A DNA stretch of 64,000 nt from Polaribacter sejongensis (GCF_038024065.1 NZ_CP150667.1:2797501-2861500), one strand, 5' to 3'; shown: positions 25,942-34,685, counted from the stretch's first letter. Notes: generated by a model not told the origin, from the letters alone. Program-made: numbers and translations.

Positions 25942-26601
25942 ATGAAAACAATACAAGAAGTTGTAGAAAGCACCATTAGAAAAACACCTTTTATAGAAGA
26001 GGCTTTAAATGAAAAGTTGATAAATGTTTCTTCTTTAGCAAGAATTATTTTACCCGAAGTTTCTACTGCTTTAAAGAAAGAAGTAAAGGTTGGTGCAGTT
26101 ATGATGGCTATTAATAGACTTTCTCCTGCAAGTGAATTACGTATCAGAAAAAATATTAAGAAGTTAGCTTTAGATTTAGGTGATGTAATTGTACGATCTG
26201 ATTTGTGTGATTTCACTTTTAAAAACACCACTTCATTATTAAAAGAAATTGCAAAAATTTTAATGAAATCATCAGAAAGTTCTGATTATTTCTTGACGGT
26301 TTCTCAAGGTATTTTTGAAACGAATATTGTTACTAGTAAAAATTTAGAACCTTTTGTAAATGAGATTTTTGAAAAAGAAGGACTTATTTCTAGCGTATTA
26401 GATTTGGCTTCTATTACTATCAAACTTCCAAAAGAAAACCAAGAACAATCTGGTATTTATTATTTTATTTTAAAACAATTGGCTTGGGCAGACATTCCGT
26501 TACAAGAAATTATTTCTACTACAAACGAAATGACTATAGTTGTAAAAGAAGAAGATATTAACCAAACTTTTGCAATTTTAATGGATATGAAATTGAGTTA
26601 A
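25942..26601 (+). CDS. ACT-like domain protein, function unknown
   Basis: 219 residues, soluble. The N-terminal half (about 1-85) is helical and holds LARIILPEVSTALKKEVKVGAVMMAINRLS; it resembles a helical regulatory region. The second half has two beta-alpha-beta units: about 85-150 (DVIVRSDLCDFTFKN) and 150-219, the latter, GIYYFILKQLAWADIPLQEI, being similar to the ACT domains of aspartate kinases. ACT domains bind amino acids; which ligand and which target are involved is not known. It starts 43 bases after gpsA. Confidence 0.7.
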   Translation: MKTIQEVVESTIRKTPFIEEALNEKLINVSSLARIILPEVSTALKKEVKVGAVMMAINRLSPASELRIRKNIKKLALDLGDVIVRSDLCDFTFKNTTSLLKEIAKILMKSSESSDYFLTVSQGIFETNIVTSKNLEPFVNEIFEKEGLISSVLDLASITIKLPKENQEQSGIYYFILKQLAWADIPLQEIISTTNEMTIVVKEEDINQTFAILMDMKLS

Positions 26602-26636
26602 ATAGAACTTAGTTACTTATTATAAATTAACAGATC

Positions 26637-26667
26637 ATCCTACAAGGTTTCTAAAACCTTGTAGGAT
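26637..26667. repeat. REP-like perfect palindrome
   Basis: ATCCTACAAGGTTT (26637-26650) and AAACCTTGTAGGAT (26654-26667) form a 14-bp hairpin with a 3-base loop and no T run. It lies between the ACT-like gene and the MFS gene, and is more GC-rich than its surroundings. It may be a transcript-stabilising palindrome or a terminator-like REP. Confidence 0.55.
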
Positions 26668-26699
26668 ATTATAAAACAACCAACTATCTATTTTTTATA

Positions 26700-27968
26700 A
26701 TGGCAAAACAAGATCCTTATGCAGCATTAAGAATTAAGGAATTCAATATCTTTTTATTTGTTAGATTCTTACTGGTTTTTGGTTGGTCTATGCAGTTTAT
26801 TGTTATAGAATGGCAAGTATATTCCATTACAAAAGATCCTTTATCTTTGGGTATTATTGGTTTAATGGAAATTATTCCGGCATTTACAATGGCTTTATTT
26901 GCAGGTCATATTGTAGATCAAAATGAAAAAAGAAACTTATTTGCTATCTGTATAGCGGCTTTTTCGCTGATTAGTTTAGGCTTATTCTTATTAACATCAG
27001 ATACTGTTGTTGGGCATTGGTCTACAAATAAAATTCTATACTCAATTTACGCTTTGGTTTTCTTTGGTGGATTTTTACGTTCGTTTTTTGGACCTACAAT
27101 TTTCTCTTTAGTGGCATTATTAGTTCCTAAAAAGATATATCATAATGCGGCAACATGGAGTACAAGTACCTGGAAAACGGCTTCGGTTTCTGGAGCCTTA
27201 TTTGGTGGTTTTTTTATAAGCTGGATTGGTGTTGATAAAACACTTTGTTTGGTTTTTATCTTGGTCATTCTATCCTTAATTTTTACTTTTTTAATAGAAA
27301 AGAAACCCATTTTAAACAAAAAAATTGGAGAACCAATGAAAGAAAGTTTAAAAGCTGGTGTAAGGTTCGTATTTCATAATAAAGCTATTTTAGGTGTTTT
27401 AACCTTAGACATGATTGCAGTTTTATTTGGTGGAACCGTAGCTATTTTATCTGTTTTTGCGCAAGATGTTTTAAAAGTTGGGCCAGAAGGTTTCGGTATT
27501 TTAAATGCTTCTATTTCTATGGGAAGTATTGTTACCATGTTTTTAACAACATACATTCCTATCAACAGAAAAACAGGTAAAAAAATGTTGGTTTCTGTCT
27601 TTATTTTCGGATTAAGTATTATCGCTTTTGGGTTATCTTCTATTTTCTGGGTAAGTATTTTAGCTTTGTTTCTAAGTGGTGCCGCAGACGGAATTTCGAT
27701 GGTAATTCGTCAGACAATTTTACAATTAAAAACACCCGATGATATGCGAGGTAGAGTTTCTTCTGTAAACTCTATGTTTGTTGGTTCTTCTAACGAGTTA
27801 GGTGCTTTTGAAAGTGGTTTAGCTGCAAAGTTTTTAGGAGCTTCTATGGCGGTTGTTTTTGGAGGTACGATGACGTTGCTTAGTGTTGTAGGTATTGGTG
27901 CTTTAAACCCTACTTTAAGAGAGTTAGATTTAACAAAAGAGATAGAAGCAAACCAAAAAGAAGATTAA
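26700..27968 (+). CDS. MFS transporter (EntS/MFS_3-like exporter)
   Basis: 422 residues, 12 predicted membrane helices. The arrangement KDPLSLGIIGLMEIIPAFTMALFAGHIVD (helix 2 and the conserved loop GHIVDQ), the central loop and the sequence DDMRGRVSSVNSMFVGSSNELGAFESGLAAKFLG near 345-380 are typical of the MFS_3 group that includes the enterobactin exporter EntS and macrolide exporters. It would be an efflux protein driven by the proton gradient; the cargo is unknown. It is preceded by the palindrome at 26637-26667. Confidence 0.88.
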   Translation: MAKQDPYAALRIKEFNIFLFVRFLLVFGWSMQFIVIEWQVYSITKDPLSLGIIGLMEIIPAFTMALFAGHIVDQNEKRNLFAICIAAFSLISLGLFLLTSDTVVGHWSTNKILYSIYALVFFGGFLRSFFGPTIFSLVALLVPKKIYHNAATWSTSTWKTASVSGALFGGFFISWIGVDKTLCLVFILVILSLIFTFLIEKKPILNKKIGEPMKESLKAGVRFVFHNKAILGVLTLDMIAVLFGGTVAILSVFAQDVLKVGPEGFGILNASISMGSIVTMFLTTYIPINRKTGKKMLVSVFIFGLSIIAFGLSSIFWVSILALFLSGAADGISMVIRQTILQLKTPDDMRGRVSSVNSMFVGSSNELGAFESGLAAKFLGASMAVVFGGTMTLLSVVGIGALNPTLRELDLTKEIEANQKED

Positions 27969-27993
27969 TTTTTACTGAGTTTTAAAGTAAAAA

Positions 27994-28022
27994 AAACCGC
28001 TTATTATTTTAATAAGCGGTTT
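27994..28022. terminator. Bidirectional terminator between the MFS gene and a secreted protein gene
   Basis: AAACCGCTTATT (27994-28005) pairs with AATAAGCGGTTT (28011-28022). On the minus strand a longer T run follows, on the plus strand a shorter one. Confidence 0.8.
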
Positions 28023-28028
28023 GTAAAT

Positions 28029-28367
28029 TTATTTAACTTCTGTGATGGTTAGTATGGTTTTTACAGTTGTTAGTTCTCCTGTTGCTTCACCATTTTCATC
28101 AAATTCATCAATTTGTTTTGTAGAATACGTAATCATAAATTTCTTACCAATCATTTCCTCTTCATATAAAGAAAGCTCTATGTTTTCATCTAAGTCGTAG
28201 AATAAAATAGTAGCATCTTTATCGTCTACAAATTTAAAATATTCAGTTTCTGTGACTCCTTTAAAAGTAGCAACAATTTTGTTTTCTTTTTCTTGTGCAG
28301 AAATTGTGTTTACAGCAAAAGTAAGGGTAAATAACAGCACGAATGCTGATGCATATAATGTTTTCAT
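28029..28367 (-). CDS. Small secreted protein, function unknown
   Basis: 112 residues with a signal peptide (cleavage after NTISAQ, about residue 25). The mature part is about 87 residues, rich in Glu, Lys and Thr, with beta-strand-like stretches (KIVATFKGVTETEYFKFVDD, ATILFYDLDENIEL, KFMITYSTKQI) and ends TVKTILTITEVK. Likely a periplasmic or secreted small beta protein. I do not recognise the family. Upstream lies a 317-base gene-free stretch; downstream the bidirectional terminator. Confidence 0.7.
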   Translation of the reverse strand: MKTLYASAFVLLFTLTFAVNTISAQEKENKIVATFKGVTETEYFKFVDDKDATILFYDLDENIELSLYEEEMIGKKFMITYSTKQIDEFDENGEATGELTTVKTILTITEVK

Positions 28368-28684
28368 GATTTTTAATTTTAAAGTTATTTTTTAATAAAT
28401 ATAGTAGCAATTCTTTTTTTAAAAAAGAATTGGCTATTGTTTTGAAGTACTCGAAACTATATTTTCATAAGCCTTAAAATTACTGATGATGTATATCAAA
28501 TATACATTTTTTTTGAATTGAAAAATAAAATAAATATTATTTTAAATATTTTATAAAAAGTTATGTTGATAATAAATTTATCATAAATTGTATTGATAAT
28601 TAATAAGTTATATAGTATTTTATTTATTAAAAAATCCTTCAAATTTTAAAACTTGAAGGATTTTTTAATGAGTACCTACATTTT
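28368..28684. other. Gene-free stretch between glpD and a secreted protein gene
   Basis: 317 bases, very AT-rich. It holds an odd palindrome CAATTCTTTTTTTAAAAAAG... (28408-28432), an AT hairpin ATGTATAT/ATATACAT with a T run (28489-28515), and the glpD terminator (28629-28666). No ORF with protein-like composition was seen. Confidence 0.6.
28629..28666 (-). terminator. Terminator of glpD
   Basis: AAAAAATCCTTCAA (28629-28642) pairs with TTGAAGGATTTTTT (28653-28666), symmetrical, 18 bases after the glpD stop. Confidence 0.8.
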
Positions 28685-30331
28685 TTATTCAAAAGTAGTC
28701 GCCAATTGTATTTTTTCTTCTAATTCTAATTGATGTTTTTTAGTTGTTTTTTCATCCCAAGAAAAATGAGTTTTAAACAAATCTAAAACATAGTCTTTGT
28801 ATAAATTTACACTGTGTGCGTCAAAAAACAAACGACCCGTTCTGCGCATAAAAAAGTCAGTTGGTGTGCAGGTCATTTCGTAGTTTATAGTAAACCAAAC
28901 TTCTGCAATGATCATTTTCTCTTGCATATTATCATGCATTAAATCATCAAATTTTTGCAAAATAATATCTGTTTGCTTTCCGTAATTATGTACTAAATAT
29001 TCTGCATCTTTTCTATCGAAGTCTACTTCTGCTATTCTATTCTGAATAGCATCTGTATAACTTTGTACTTCTTGATAATTACTAAAAGTACCACCAGAAA
29101 GTGCTATTTCTTTGGTTTTTATTTCTTCAAATTTTGTATCAAATCTGCGTTCATATTTTTTGGCAACCAAATCGACTATTCGTTCTGCCATTTTACGATA
29201 GCCTGTTAATTTTCCACCAGCAATAGAAATCAGTTCGGTATCAGAAACAAAAATTTCATCTTTTCTAGACAATTCTGAAGCAGATTTCCCTTCTTCGTGA
29301 ATTAAAGGCCTTAATCCTGCCCAAGAAGATTGAATGTCATCCAACGTAAGTTGAATATTTGGAAACATATTATTCACAGCAGAAATAAGGTAAGTAGCAT
29401 CTACCAAATTGGTTTCTACATTATTTTTATCTAGTTGATAATTGGTGTCTGTAGTTCCAAAATACGTAACTTTTCCACGCGGAATGGCAAACATCATGCG
29501 TCCGTCTGGGATATCAAAATAAACAGATTGTTTTACAGGTAATTTATCATGAGCAACCACTAAATGAACTCCTTTTGTAAGGTGCAATCTTTTACCAGTT
29601 TTAGAGTGGTTAATTTGTCTTAATTCATCTACCCAAGGTCCGCAAGCATTTACTACATATTTAGCTTTAATTTCATAATCTTCACCAGAAAAAGTGTCTT
29701 TTACTTTTGCTCCAACAACCCTATTATCTTCGTAAATAAACTCTTTAGCTGTGGTATAATTTATAATTTTTGCATTGTAATTTAAAGCTGTTTTTAAAAC
29801 TTCAATAGTTAAACGAGCATCATCTGTTCTGTATTCTGCATAATAACCAGCACCATTTAAAATGTCTTCTGGCAACATCGGTTCTTTTTCTAGAGCTTCT
29901 TCTTTGTCTAACATTTTTCGTTTATCTTCTCCTTCTACAGAAGCCAAAATATCGTAAACTTTTAGTCCGATAGATGTTAGCCAAGAACCATACGTTCCAC
30001 CATCAATTAAAGGTAAAATCATTTTTTCTGGAACCACTAAATGTGGCGCTAAATCATGCACAATAGCACGCTCTGTACCCACTTCTTTAACCAACCAAAA
30101 ATCGAATTGTTTTAGATAGCGTAAACCTCCGTGAATTAGTTTTGTAGATTTACTAGAAGTACCAGAAGCAAAGTCATTTTTTTCTATCAAAGCAACTTTC
30201 ATTCCTCTAGATGCTGCATCTAAAGCGATTCCTGCGCCTGTAATTCCACCACCAATAATTAGTACATCAAATTCGGTAGATTGTAAATTTTTGGTAATAG
30301 TTTCTCTATTTAAATAAGAAAAGTGATTCAT
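28685..30331 (-). CDS. glpD: Aerobic glycerol-3-phosphate dehydrogenase (FAD)
   Basis: 548 residues. It oxidises sn-glycerol 3-phosphate to dihydroxyacetone phosphate and passes electrons to quinone at the inner membrane face. The FAD-binding motif DVLIIGGGITGAGIALDAAS lies at about 22-41; further marks are SSKSTKLIHGGLRYLKQFD, VNACGPWVDELR, TKGVHLVVAHDKLP and SIAGGKLTGYRKMAE. The C-terminal cap domain (about 395-540) is complete. No glpK or glpF is nearby; together with gpsA it covers synthesis and oxidation of the same compound. Confidence 0.95.
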   Translation of the reverse strand: MNHFSYLNRETITKNLQSTEFDVLIIGGGITGAGIALDAASRGMKVALIEKNDFASGTSSKSTKLIHGGLRYLKQFDFWLVKEVGTERAIVHDLAPHLVVPEKMILPLIDGGTYGSWLTSIGLKVYDILASVEGEDKRKMLDKEEALEKEPMLPEDILNGAGYYAEYRTDDARLTIEVLKTALNYNAKIINYTTAKEFIYEDNRVVGAKVKDTFSGEDYEIKAKYVVNACGPWVDELRQINHSKTGKRLHLTKGVHLVVAHDKLPVKQSVYFDIPDGRMMFAIPRGKVTYFGTTDTNYQLDKNNVETNLVDATYLISAVNNMFPNIQLTLDDIQSSWAGLRPLIHEEGKSASELSRKDEIFVSDTELISIAGGKLTGYRKMAERIVDLVAKKYERRFDTKFEEIKTKEIALSGGTFSNYQEVQSYTDAIQNRIAEVDFDRKDAEYLVHNYGKQTDIILQKFDDLMHDNMQEKMIIAEVWFTINYEMTCTPTDFFMRRTGRLFFDAHSVNLYKDYVLDLFKTHFSWDEKTTKKHQLELEEKIQLATTFE

Positions 30332-30495
30332 ATTTTAAGTTGAATTAATAAAAGAATAGTTCTGTGAAAACTAATCTTTAGCAAAATACAAAAATGCAAT
30401 CTATTCGATTTGTCTTTTTATGAATATTTAAGGAAACCTCTTTTTAACTTTTTTTTTAGACCATTTTTACTATTTTTATAGAAAATAAATAAAAA

Positions 30496-30930
30496 ATGGC
30501 AATATCAGATTTATATACTAGCGGAAAACACAAACAAGAAATTGGTCATTTTGCAAATATTGTAAAAATTGCAAAAGCAGACGGAGAAATTTCTGAAGGT
30601 GAAAAAGAATTATTAATTAGAGCAGGCAAAAACTTAAATATAACATTAGAAGAATCTATTCTTATATTAACAAACCCAGAAAAGTATCCAACAAATGCAC
30701 CTGCAAGTTATGAAGATAGAATAGAACGTTTATATCGTTTGGCTAAAATGATTTTGGTTGATGGAGAAGCAAAGTTAATTGAAGTTCAATTGATGAGAAA
30801 AATAGCTATTCGCTTACATTTTTCACATGATAATGTAGAAAAAGTATGTGATGAAGCAATTCAACTAGTTTTAAATGAGAATGATTTATCCGATTTTACT
30901 AAGGCAATAAAGTTAGTGAACAAGGCTTAA
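30496..30930 (+). CDS. TerB-like (DjlA-type) helical protein
   Basis: 144 residues, all-helical. It has two similar halves: HFANIVKIAKADGEISEGEKELLIRAG (about 16-42) and RLYRLAKMILVDGEAKLIEVQLMRKIA (about 75-101), each with an acidic D-x-E loop that in TerB folds binds metal. TerB-like proteins occur in tellurite resistance and in phage defence-linked clusters; here no other ter genes are present. The following gene, an Fe(II) oxygenase, starts 7 bases after the stop. Confidence 0.8.
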   Translation: MAISDLYTSGKHKQEIGHFANIVKIAKADGEISEGEKELLIRAGKNLNITLEESILILTNPEKYPTNAPASYEDRIERLYRLAKMILVDGEAKLIEVQLMRKIAIRLHFSHDNVEKVCDEAIQLVLNENDLSDFTKAIKLVNKA

Positions 30931-30937
30931 TTTTTAA

Positions 30938-31567
30938 TTGCAAACAATTCACAACCTAGAACTGTGGTTGTCCTGGATGGACGATCTTGCAGAGCAAGAT
31001 TATGTAATTATTGATGATTTTATAGACAACAACCTTTATAAAGAAATTAAAAACTTCCTTTTTGAAAAAATAGATGTTTTTGATAAAGCAGGTATTGGTT
31101 CTCTTAACCAACACACAATAAAAAAAAACATTCGTGGTGATAAAACCTATTGGTTAAATAAAGACAGAGATGCGGATCTTAGTGGTTTTTGGAATTTATT
31201 AGAAGAAACTAAAAGTACGTTAAATAGGTATTGTTATCTAAGTTTATCTGGCCAAGAATTTCATTTAGCTCATTATCCTTCTGGAGGTTATTATAAAAGA
31301 CATTTAGATCAATTTGAAGGTAGAAATAATAGAATGATTTCTATGATTATTTACCTTAATGATAATTGGGAAGCAGAAAATGGTGGACAATTAGAAATTT
31401 TAGATAAAAACAAAAAATTACAATTAGTAGCACCTATTGCAAAAAGATGTGTTTTATTTAAAAGTGATAAAGTACCACATGCTGTTTTAAAATCTTTTAA
31501 AGACAGGTATAGTTTAACGGGTTGGTTGCTTTACCAGCCAACAAGTTTAGGCCCCTTATTAGGGTAA
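30938..31567 (+). CDS. 2-oxoglutarate/Fe(II)-dependent oxygenase (prolyl 4-hydroxylase-like)
   Basis: 209 residues from a TTG start (an ATG at 30977 would give 196 residues and drop HNLELWLSW). The double-stranded beta helix spans about 100-205. Iron ligands are His122, Asp124 (HLD) and His181, and Arg190 is placed to bind 2-oxoglutarate. The motif GYYKRHLDQF and DRYSLTGWL agree with P4Hc/PiuC-type enzymes. The substrate is not known; hydroxylation of a protein prolyl residue or free amino acid is possible. It follows the TerB-like gene closely and is likely in the same operon. Confidence 0.85.
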   Translation: MQTIHNLELWLSWMDDLAEQDYVIIDDFIDNNLYKEIKNFLFEKIDVFDKAGIGSLNQHTIKKNIRGDKTYWLNKDRDADLSGFWNLLEETKSTLNRYCYLSLSGQEFHLAHYPSGGYYKRHLDQFEGRNNRMISMIIYLNDNWEAENGGQLEILDKNKKLQLVAPIAKRCVLFKSDKVPHAVLKSFKDRYSLTGWLLYQPTSLGPLLG

Positions 31568-31601
31568 TTATATTTTTCTTTTTTATAAATTACTCAAAAC
31601 A

Positions 31602-32144
31602 TTATTTCAATATTTGGGAAGGTAAACCATCAATACTTGTTTGGTTTTTATCTTCCCAATACTTTTTAATACCCTCTTTCCCTTGTTCGGTTGCCCAATC
31701 ATTTAATTCATTTCTTTCGCCTTTATAATCGTAAAACGGAATGGACATTCCGCAAGAAGTTTGTGCAGAATCTAAGGTAATATCAAAGATTTGACGCGTT
31801 CCTGGAGTTTCTGGAAACAGTGTAATTAAATCATTCCAAGAAGCATCTCCTTCTTTTATTTCTTTTCCTTTTCCGTACAAACGTAAAATATTCGGAGCAC
31901 CATCAAAAGCACAAAACATAATGGTAATTCTGTCGTTTTCTAATAAATGAGCCGCAGTTTCGTTTCCGCTTCCGGTAACGTTTAACCATAAAACACGGTT
32001 TTCATTCATCACTCTAAAAGAATCCATTCCTTTAGGCGATAAATTAATTCTACCATCATTTGGAGCCGTAGCCACAAAGAATATTTTTTGTGCTTCTATA
32101 AATTTTTGAAGCCTAGAAGTGATTTTTGTATAAAATTTTGACAT
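31602..32144 (-). CDS. Pyridoxamine 5'-phosphate oxidase family protein
   Basis: 180 residues, one split-barrel FMN-binding domain. Typical strands are IFFVATAPNDGRINLSPKGMD, RVLWLNVTGSGNETAAHL and RITIMFCAFDGAPNILRLYG, a pattern (GSGNETAxHL, FCAFDGxPxILRLYG) found in one PNPOx-like subgroup. The true PdxH family differs, so the enzyme should bind FMN but its substrate is unknown. It is convergent with the oxygenase and divergent from the antiporter gene. Confidence 0.85.
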   Translation of the reverse strand: MSKFYTKITSRLQKFIEAQKIFFVATAPNDGRINLSPKGMDSFRVMNENRVLWLNVTGSGNETAAHLLENDRITIMFCAFDGAPNILRLYGKGKEIKEGDASWNDLITLFPETPGTRQIFDITLDSAQTSCGMSIPFYDYKGERNELNDWATEQGKEGIKKYWEDKNQTSIDGLPSQILK

Positions 32145-32233
32145 AATCGTAATTATTAGCTGACCAAATTACAAAATAACGATTGATAATGTGGTTTAAT
32201 AATTACTACCTTTAGCATTCTAAACACTTTTTT

Positions 32234-33709
32234 ATGGAATATGGATTTTTATCAGTAATACCACCTATTGTGGCAATCATTTTAGCCTTAAAAACCAAAC
32301 AAGTGTACATTGCCTTGTTATTGGGTATTTGGTTTTCTTGGTTAATCATAGAAGGTTTTAATCCGTTATCCGGAACTTTGGCAATGATAGAAGGCATGGT
32401 AAATGTTTTTCAATCTCAAGGAAATACAAGAACCATTATGTTTAGTGCTTTGGTGGGAGCATTATTAATATTTATTCAATATTCTAGAGGAGTAGAGGGG
32501 TTTATCAATATCATCAACAGAAAATTAGTAAAACTAGAAAATAAAAAAACAGGTTATAGTAGAGTAATGGTTCAGATTTTAGCAACCTTTACTGGTTTAT
32601 TACTATTTGTAGAAACCAGTATTAGTTCTTTAACAGTAGGTACTTTATACAGACCCATTTTCGATAAATTAGGAATTCCGAGAGAAAAACTAGCCTATAT
32701 AGCAGATTCTAGTTCGGCACCATCATCCATATTAATTCCGTTTAATGCTTGGGGAGCTTTTATTATGGGACTTTTGCTAACACAAGGAATAGACAAACCT
32801 TTTGCAATGATGATTGCATCCATTAAATACAATTTTTATCCAATTTTAGCCATCGGAATTTTGTTTTTTATCATCTTATCTAAAAAAGATTTTGGCCCAA
32901 TGAAAAAAGCCGAAAAAAGAACCAAAGAAACAGGCGCGTTAATGAATGAAGGTTCTACACCAATGATTTCTGATGAAATTACGTCATTTAAACCCAAAGA
33001 AGGAATTGAAGCAAAAGCGTATAATATGATTGTACCGCTTTTGGTGATGGTTTTTATGATGCCTATCAATTTAATCTATACAGGTTGGGCTGCTGTAAAA
33101 GAGTCTACATCTACTTTAGACCATATTACACAAGCAATCGGAGAGGGATCTGGTTCTTCATCAGTTTTGTACGCCGTAATTACCGCTTTACTAGTTGCCA
33201 TGGCAATGTATTTTATACAAGGAATTATGAAGCCAAAAGAAGCCGTTAACTTAACTTTAAAAGGGATAAGTGAACTTATGCCATTAGCATTGTTAATGTT
33301 GTTGGCATTTGCTATTGGAGACGCTTGTAAGGAACTAGAAACCGGAATTTACGTAGCCAATGTTACCAAAGATTGGTTGTCGCCAGAATTGTTACCGGCT
33401 GTGGTTTTTATCATTAGTTCTTTTATTGCTTTTTCTACCGGAACCTCTTGGGGAACTTTTGCTATTATGTTGGCAATTTCTATACCTATGGCAAACATTC
33501 ATGGAGCAGATCCAACTATTGTGGTTGCTGCAACTTTAGGAGGTGGTGTTTTTGGAGATCACTGTTCGCCAATTTCAGATACTTCTATTATATCTTCTAT
33601 GGCGTCTGCCAGTGATCATATAGACCATGTAAAAACGCAATTACCATATGCCTTAGTGGGTGGTGTAATTACAGTTTTAATGTATTTGATTATCGGTTTT
33701 TTAGGATAA
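32234..33709 (+). CDS. Na+/H+ antiporter, NhaC family
   Basis: 491 residues with about 12 membrane segments. NhaC features are FVETSISSLTVGTLYRPIFDKL, DSSSAPSSILIPFNAWGAF, FSTGTSWGTFAIMLAISIPM near residue 405 and GGGVFGDHCSPISDTSIISSM in which HCSPISDTS is diagnostic. It would exchange Na+ for H+ at the inner membrane, in keeping with a marine habitat. Substrate could also be an organic acid coupled to ions. Its stop is followed by the repeat-rich region. Confidence 0.88.
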   Translation: MEYGFLSVIPPIVAIILALKTKQVYIALLLGIWFSWLIIEGFNPLSGTLAMIEGMVNVFQSQGNTRTIMFSALVGALLIFIQYSRGVEGFINIINRKLVKLENKKTGYSRVMVQILATFTGLLLFVETSISSLTVGTLYRPIFDKLGIPREKLAYIADSSSAPSSILIPFNAWGAFIMGLLLTQGIDKPFAMMIASIKYNFYPILAIGILFFIILSKKDFGPMKKAEKRTKETGALMNEGSTPMISDEITSFKPKEGIEAKAYNMIVPLLVMVFMMPINLIYTGWAAVKESTSTLDHITQAIGEGSGSSSVLYAVITALLVAMAMYFIQGIMKPKEAVNLTLKGISELMPLALLMLLAFAIGDACKELETGIYVANVTKDWLSPELLPAVVFIISSFIAFSTGTSWGTFAIMLAISIPMANIHGADPTIVVAATLGGGVFGDHCSPISDTSIISSMASASDHIDHVKTQLPYALVGGVITVLMYLIIGFLG

Positions 33710-33739
33710 ATTCGTTTTTTAACGATCCTTTTTAAGAAT

Positions 33740-33825
33740 TTGGGCGTTACCACAAGGGTCGCGCTTTCCACTATATCTTTTTGCGAAAAACAAAAAGGAT
33801 GCCGTTGCAATCGCTAACGCGGGCG
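33740..33825 (+). repeat. Dispersed repeat family 2, copy A
   Basis: TTTGGGCGTTACC at the left end, GGTCGCGCTTTCCACTA in the middle, a hairpin TCTTTTT ... AAAAAGGAT, then TGCAATCGCTAACGCGGGC. The same order of blocks recurs at 56270-56380. It directly follows the NhaC stop. Confidence 0.75.
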
Positions 33826-33871
33826 TAATTGCGAACAAACTGTAATTTTGATTAGATTGTTATTTCGCACT

Positions 33872-34620
33872 CAATTTGTCGTTTCGACCTTTTGGGAGAA
33901 ATCTCATAATATTTATAGAACTATTTATATCACGAATAACCACACAATCTGTCATTTCGAAATGAGCTTTTTTAAGTATTTCGACTACGCTCAATATAAA
34001 CTTATGAAAAATCTCACATTTAGCTTGTCATTTTGTTTGTTTTACCAAGTTTCATAAAGGAAAATCTTGTACGGTACTCGTTAAAAACGAGCACTAGCGT
34101 AAGAGAAAAGTGTGAGTCTTGTTAAGATTTTTAAGGTATCACTGTTATGCGACTTCTCCTAACGTCGAAGTGACAATTTTGAAGTTTTATTAACTTTTAT
34201 AGTTTCATTTATATCACGAATAACCACACAATTTGTCATTTCGAAATGAGCTTTTCAGCGATTGAGAAATCTCACTTTAGCTTGTAATTTTATTTAATTT
34301 TAAGAGCGTTATCAAAAGAAAATCCTTCACGTACTCGTTAAAAAAGAGCACTAGCGAAAGAGAAATGTGTAAGTCTTGCTAAGAGTTTTATAGTATCACT
34401 TGTTATGCGACTTCTCCTGACGTCGAAGTGACAATTTTGAGTTTTTCTGGTTTAATTGAATCTAATTACACTCAATAACCACACAGTTTGTCATTTCGAA
34501 AAGAGCTTTTTTAAGTATTTCGACTACGCTCAATATAAACTTATGAGAAACCTGATAATGATTGTTCCCTTTTTTGTTATCAATACTATAATATTATTTT
34601 TAACGTCGAAGTAATAAGTT
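33872..34620. repeat. Dispersed repeat family 1, locus 2: tandem array
   Basis: Three similar units follow each other: from about 33926, from about 34210 (offset 284 bases) and from about 34471 (offset 255, incomplete), after an extra arm at 33872-33912. Each begins with AATAACCACACA then TTGTCATTTCGAAA and GAGC; the first two end in CGACTTCTCCT...ACGTCGAAGTGACAAT. The first two share an inner block that includes GTACTCGTTAAAAA and GAGCACTAGCG (near 34076-34100 and 34330-34355), absent from the third and from other loci. No protein-like ORF. Confidence 0.8.
34056..34138 (+). other. Possible structured element inside the tandem array (copy 1)
   Basis: AAAATCTT (about 34062-34069) can pair with AAGATTTT (about 34123-34130), enclosing a CTCGTTAAAAACGAG hairpin. 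In copy 2 (about 34318-34392) AAAATCCTT can pair with AAGAGTTTT, keeping the stem in part while the bases differ. It could be a fold-conserved RNA or part of the mobile repeat. Confidence 0.35.
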
Positions 34621-34651
34621 TAAAAGTTTTTCGAATTCTTCATTAAAATAA

Positions 34652-34685
34652 AAAACCTCTTTAAATTTTAAAACTTAAAGAGGTT
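34652..34685 (-). terminator. Terminator of the RND efflux operon
   Basis: AACCTCTTTAA (34654-34664) pairs with TTAAAGAGGTT (34675-34685). On the minus strand a TTTTTTATTTT tail follows. Confidence 0.8.

Noticed and set aside
28489..28515. AT hairpin with a T run as a terminator
   Set aside because: The stem is only A/T pairs plus one G-C and no plus-strand gene precedes it.
33740..33825. Integron attC site
   Set aside because: TAACGC and GCGTTA ends resemble attC boxes only in part, no integrase or cassette is present, and the second copy is in an unrelated place.
33872..34620. CRISPR array
   Set aside because: The units are long (255-284 bases), imperfect, and hold inverted arms; there are no short identical repeats with unique spacers and no cas genes.
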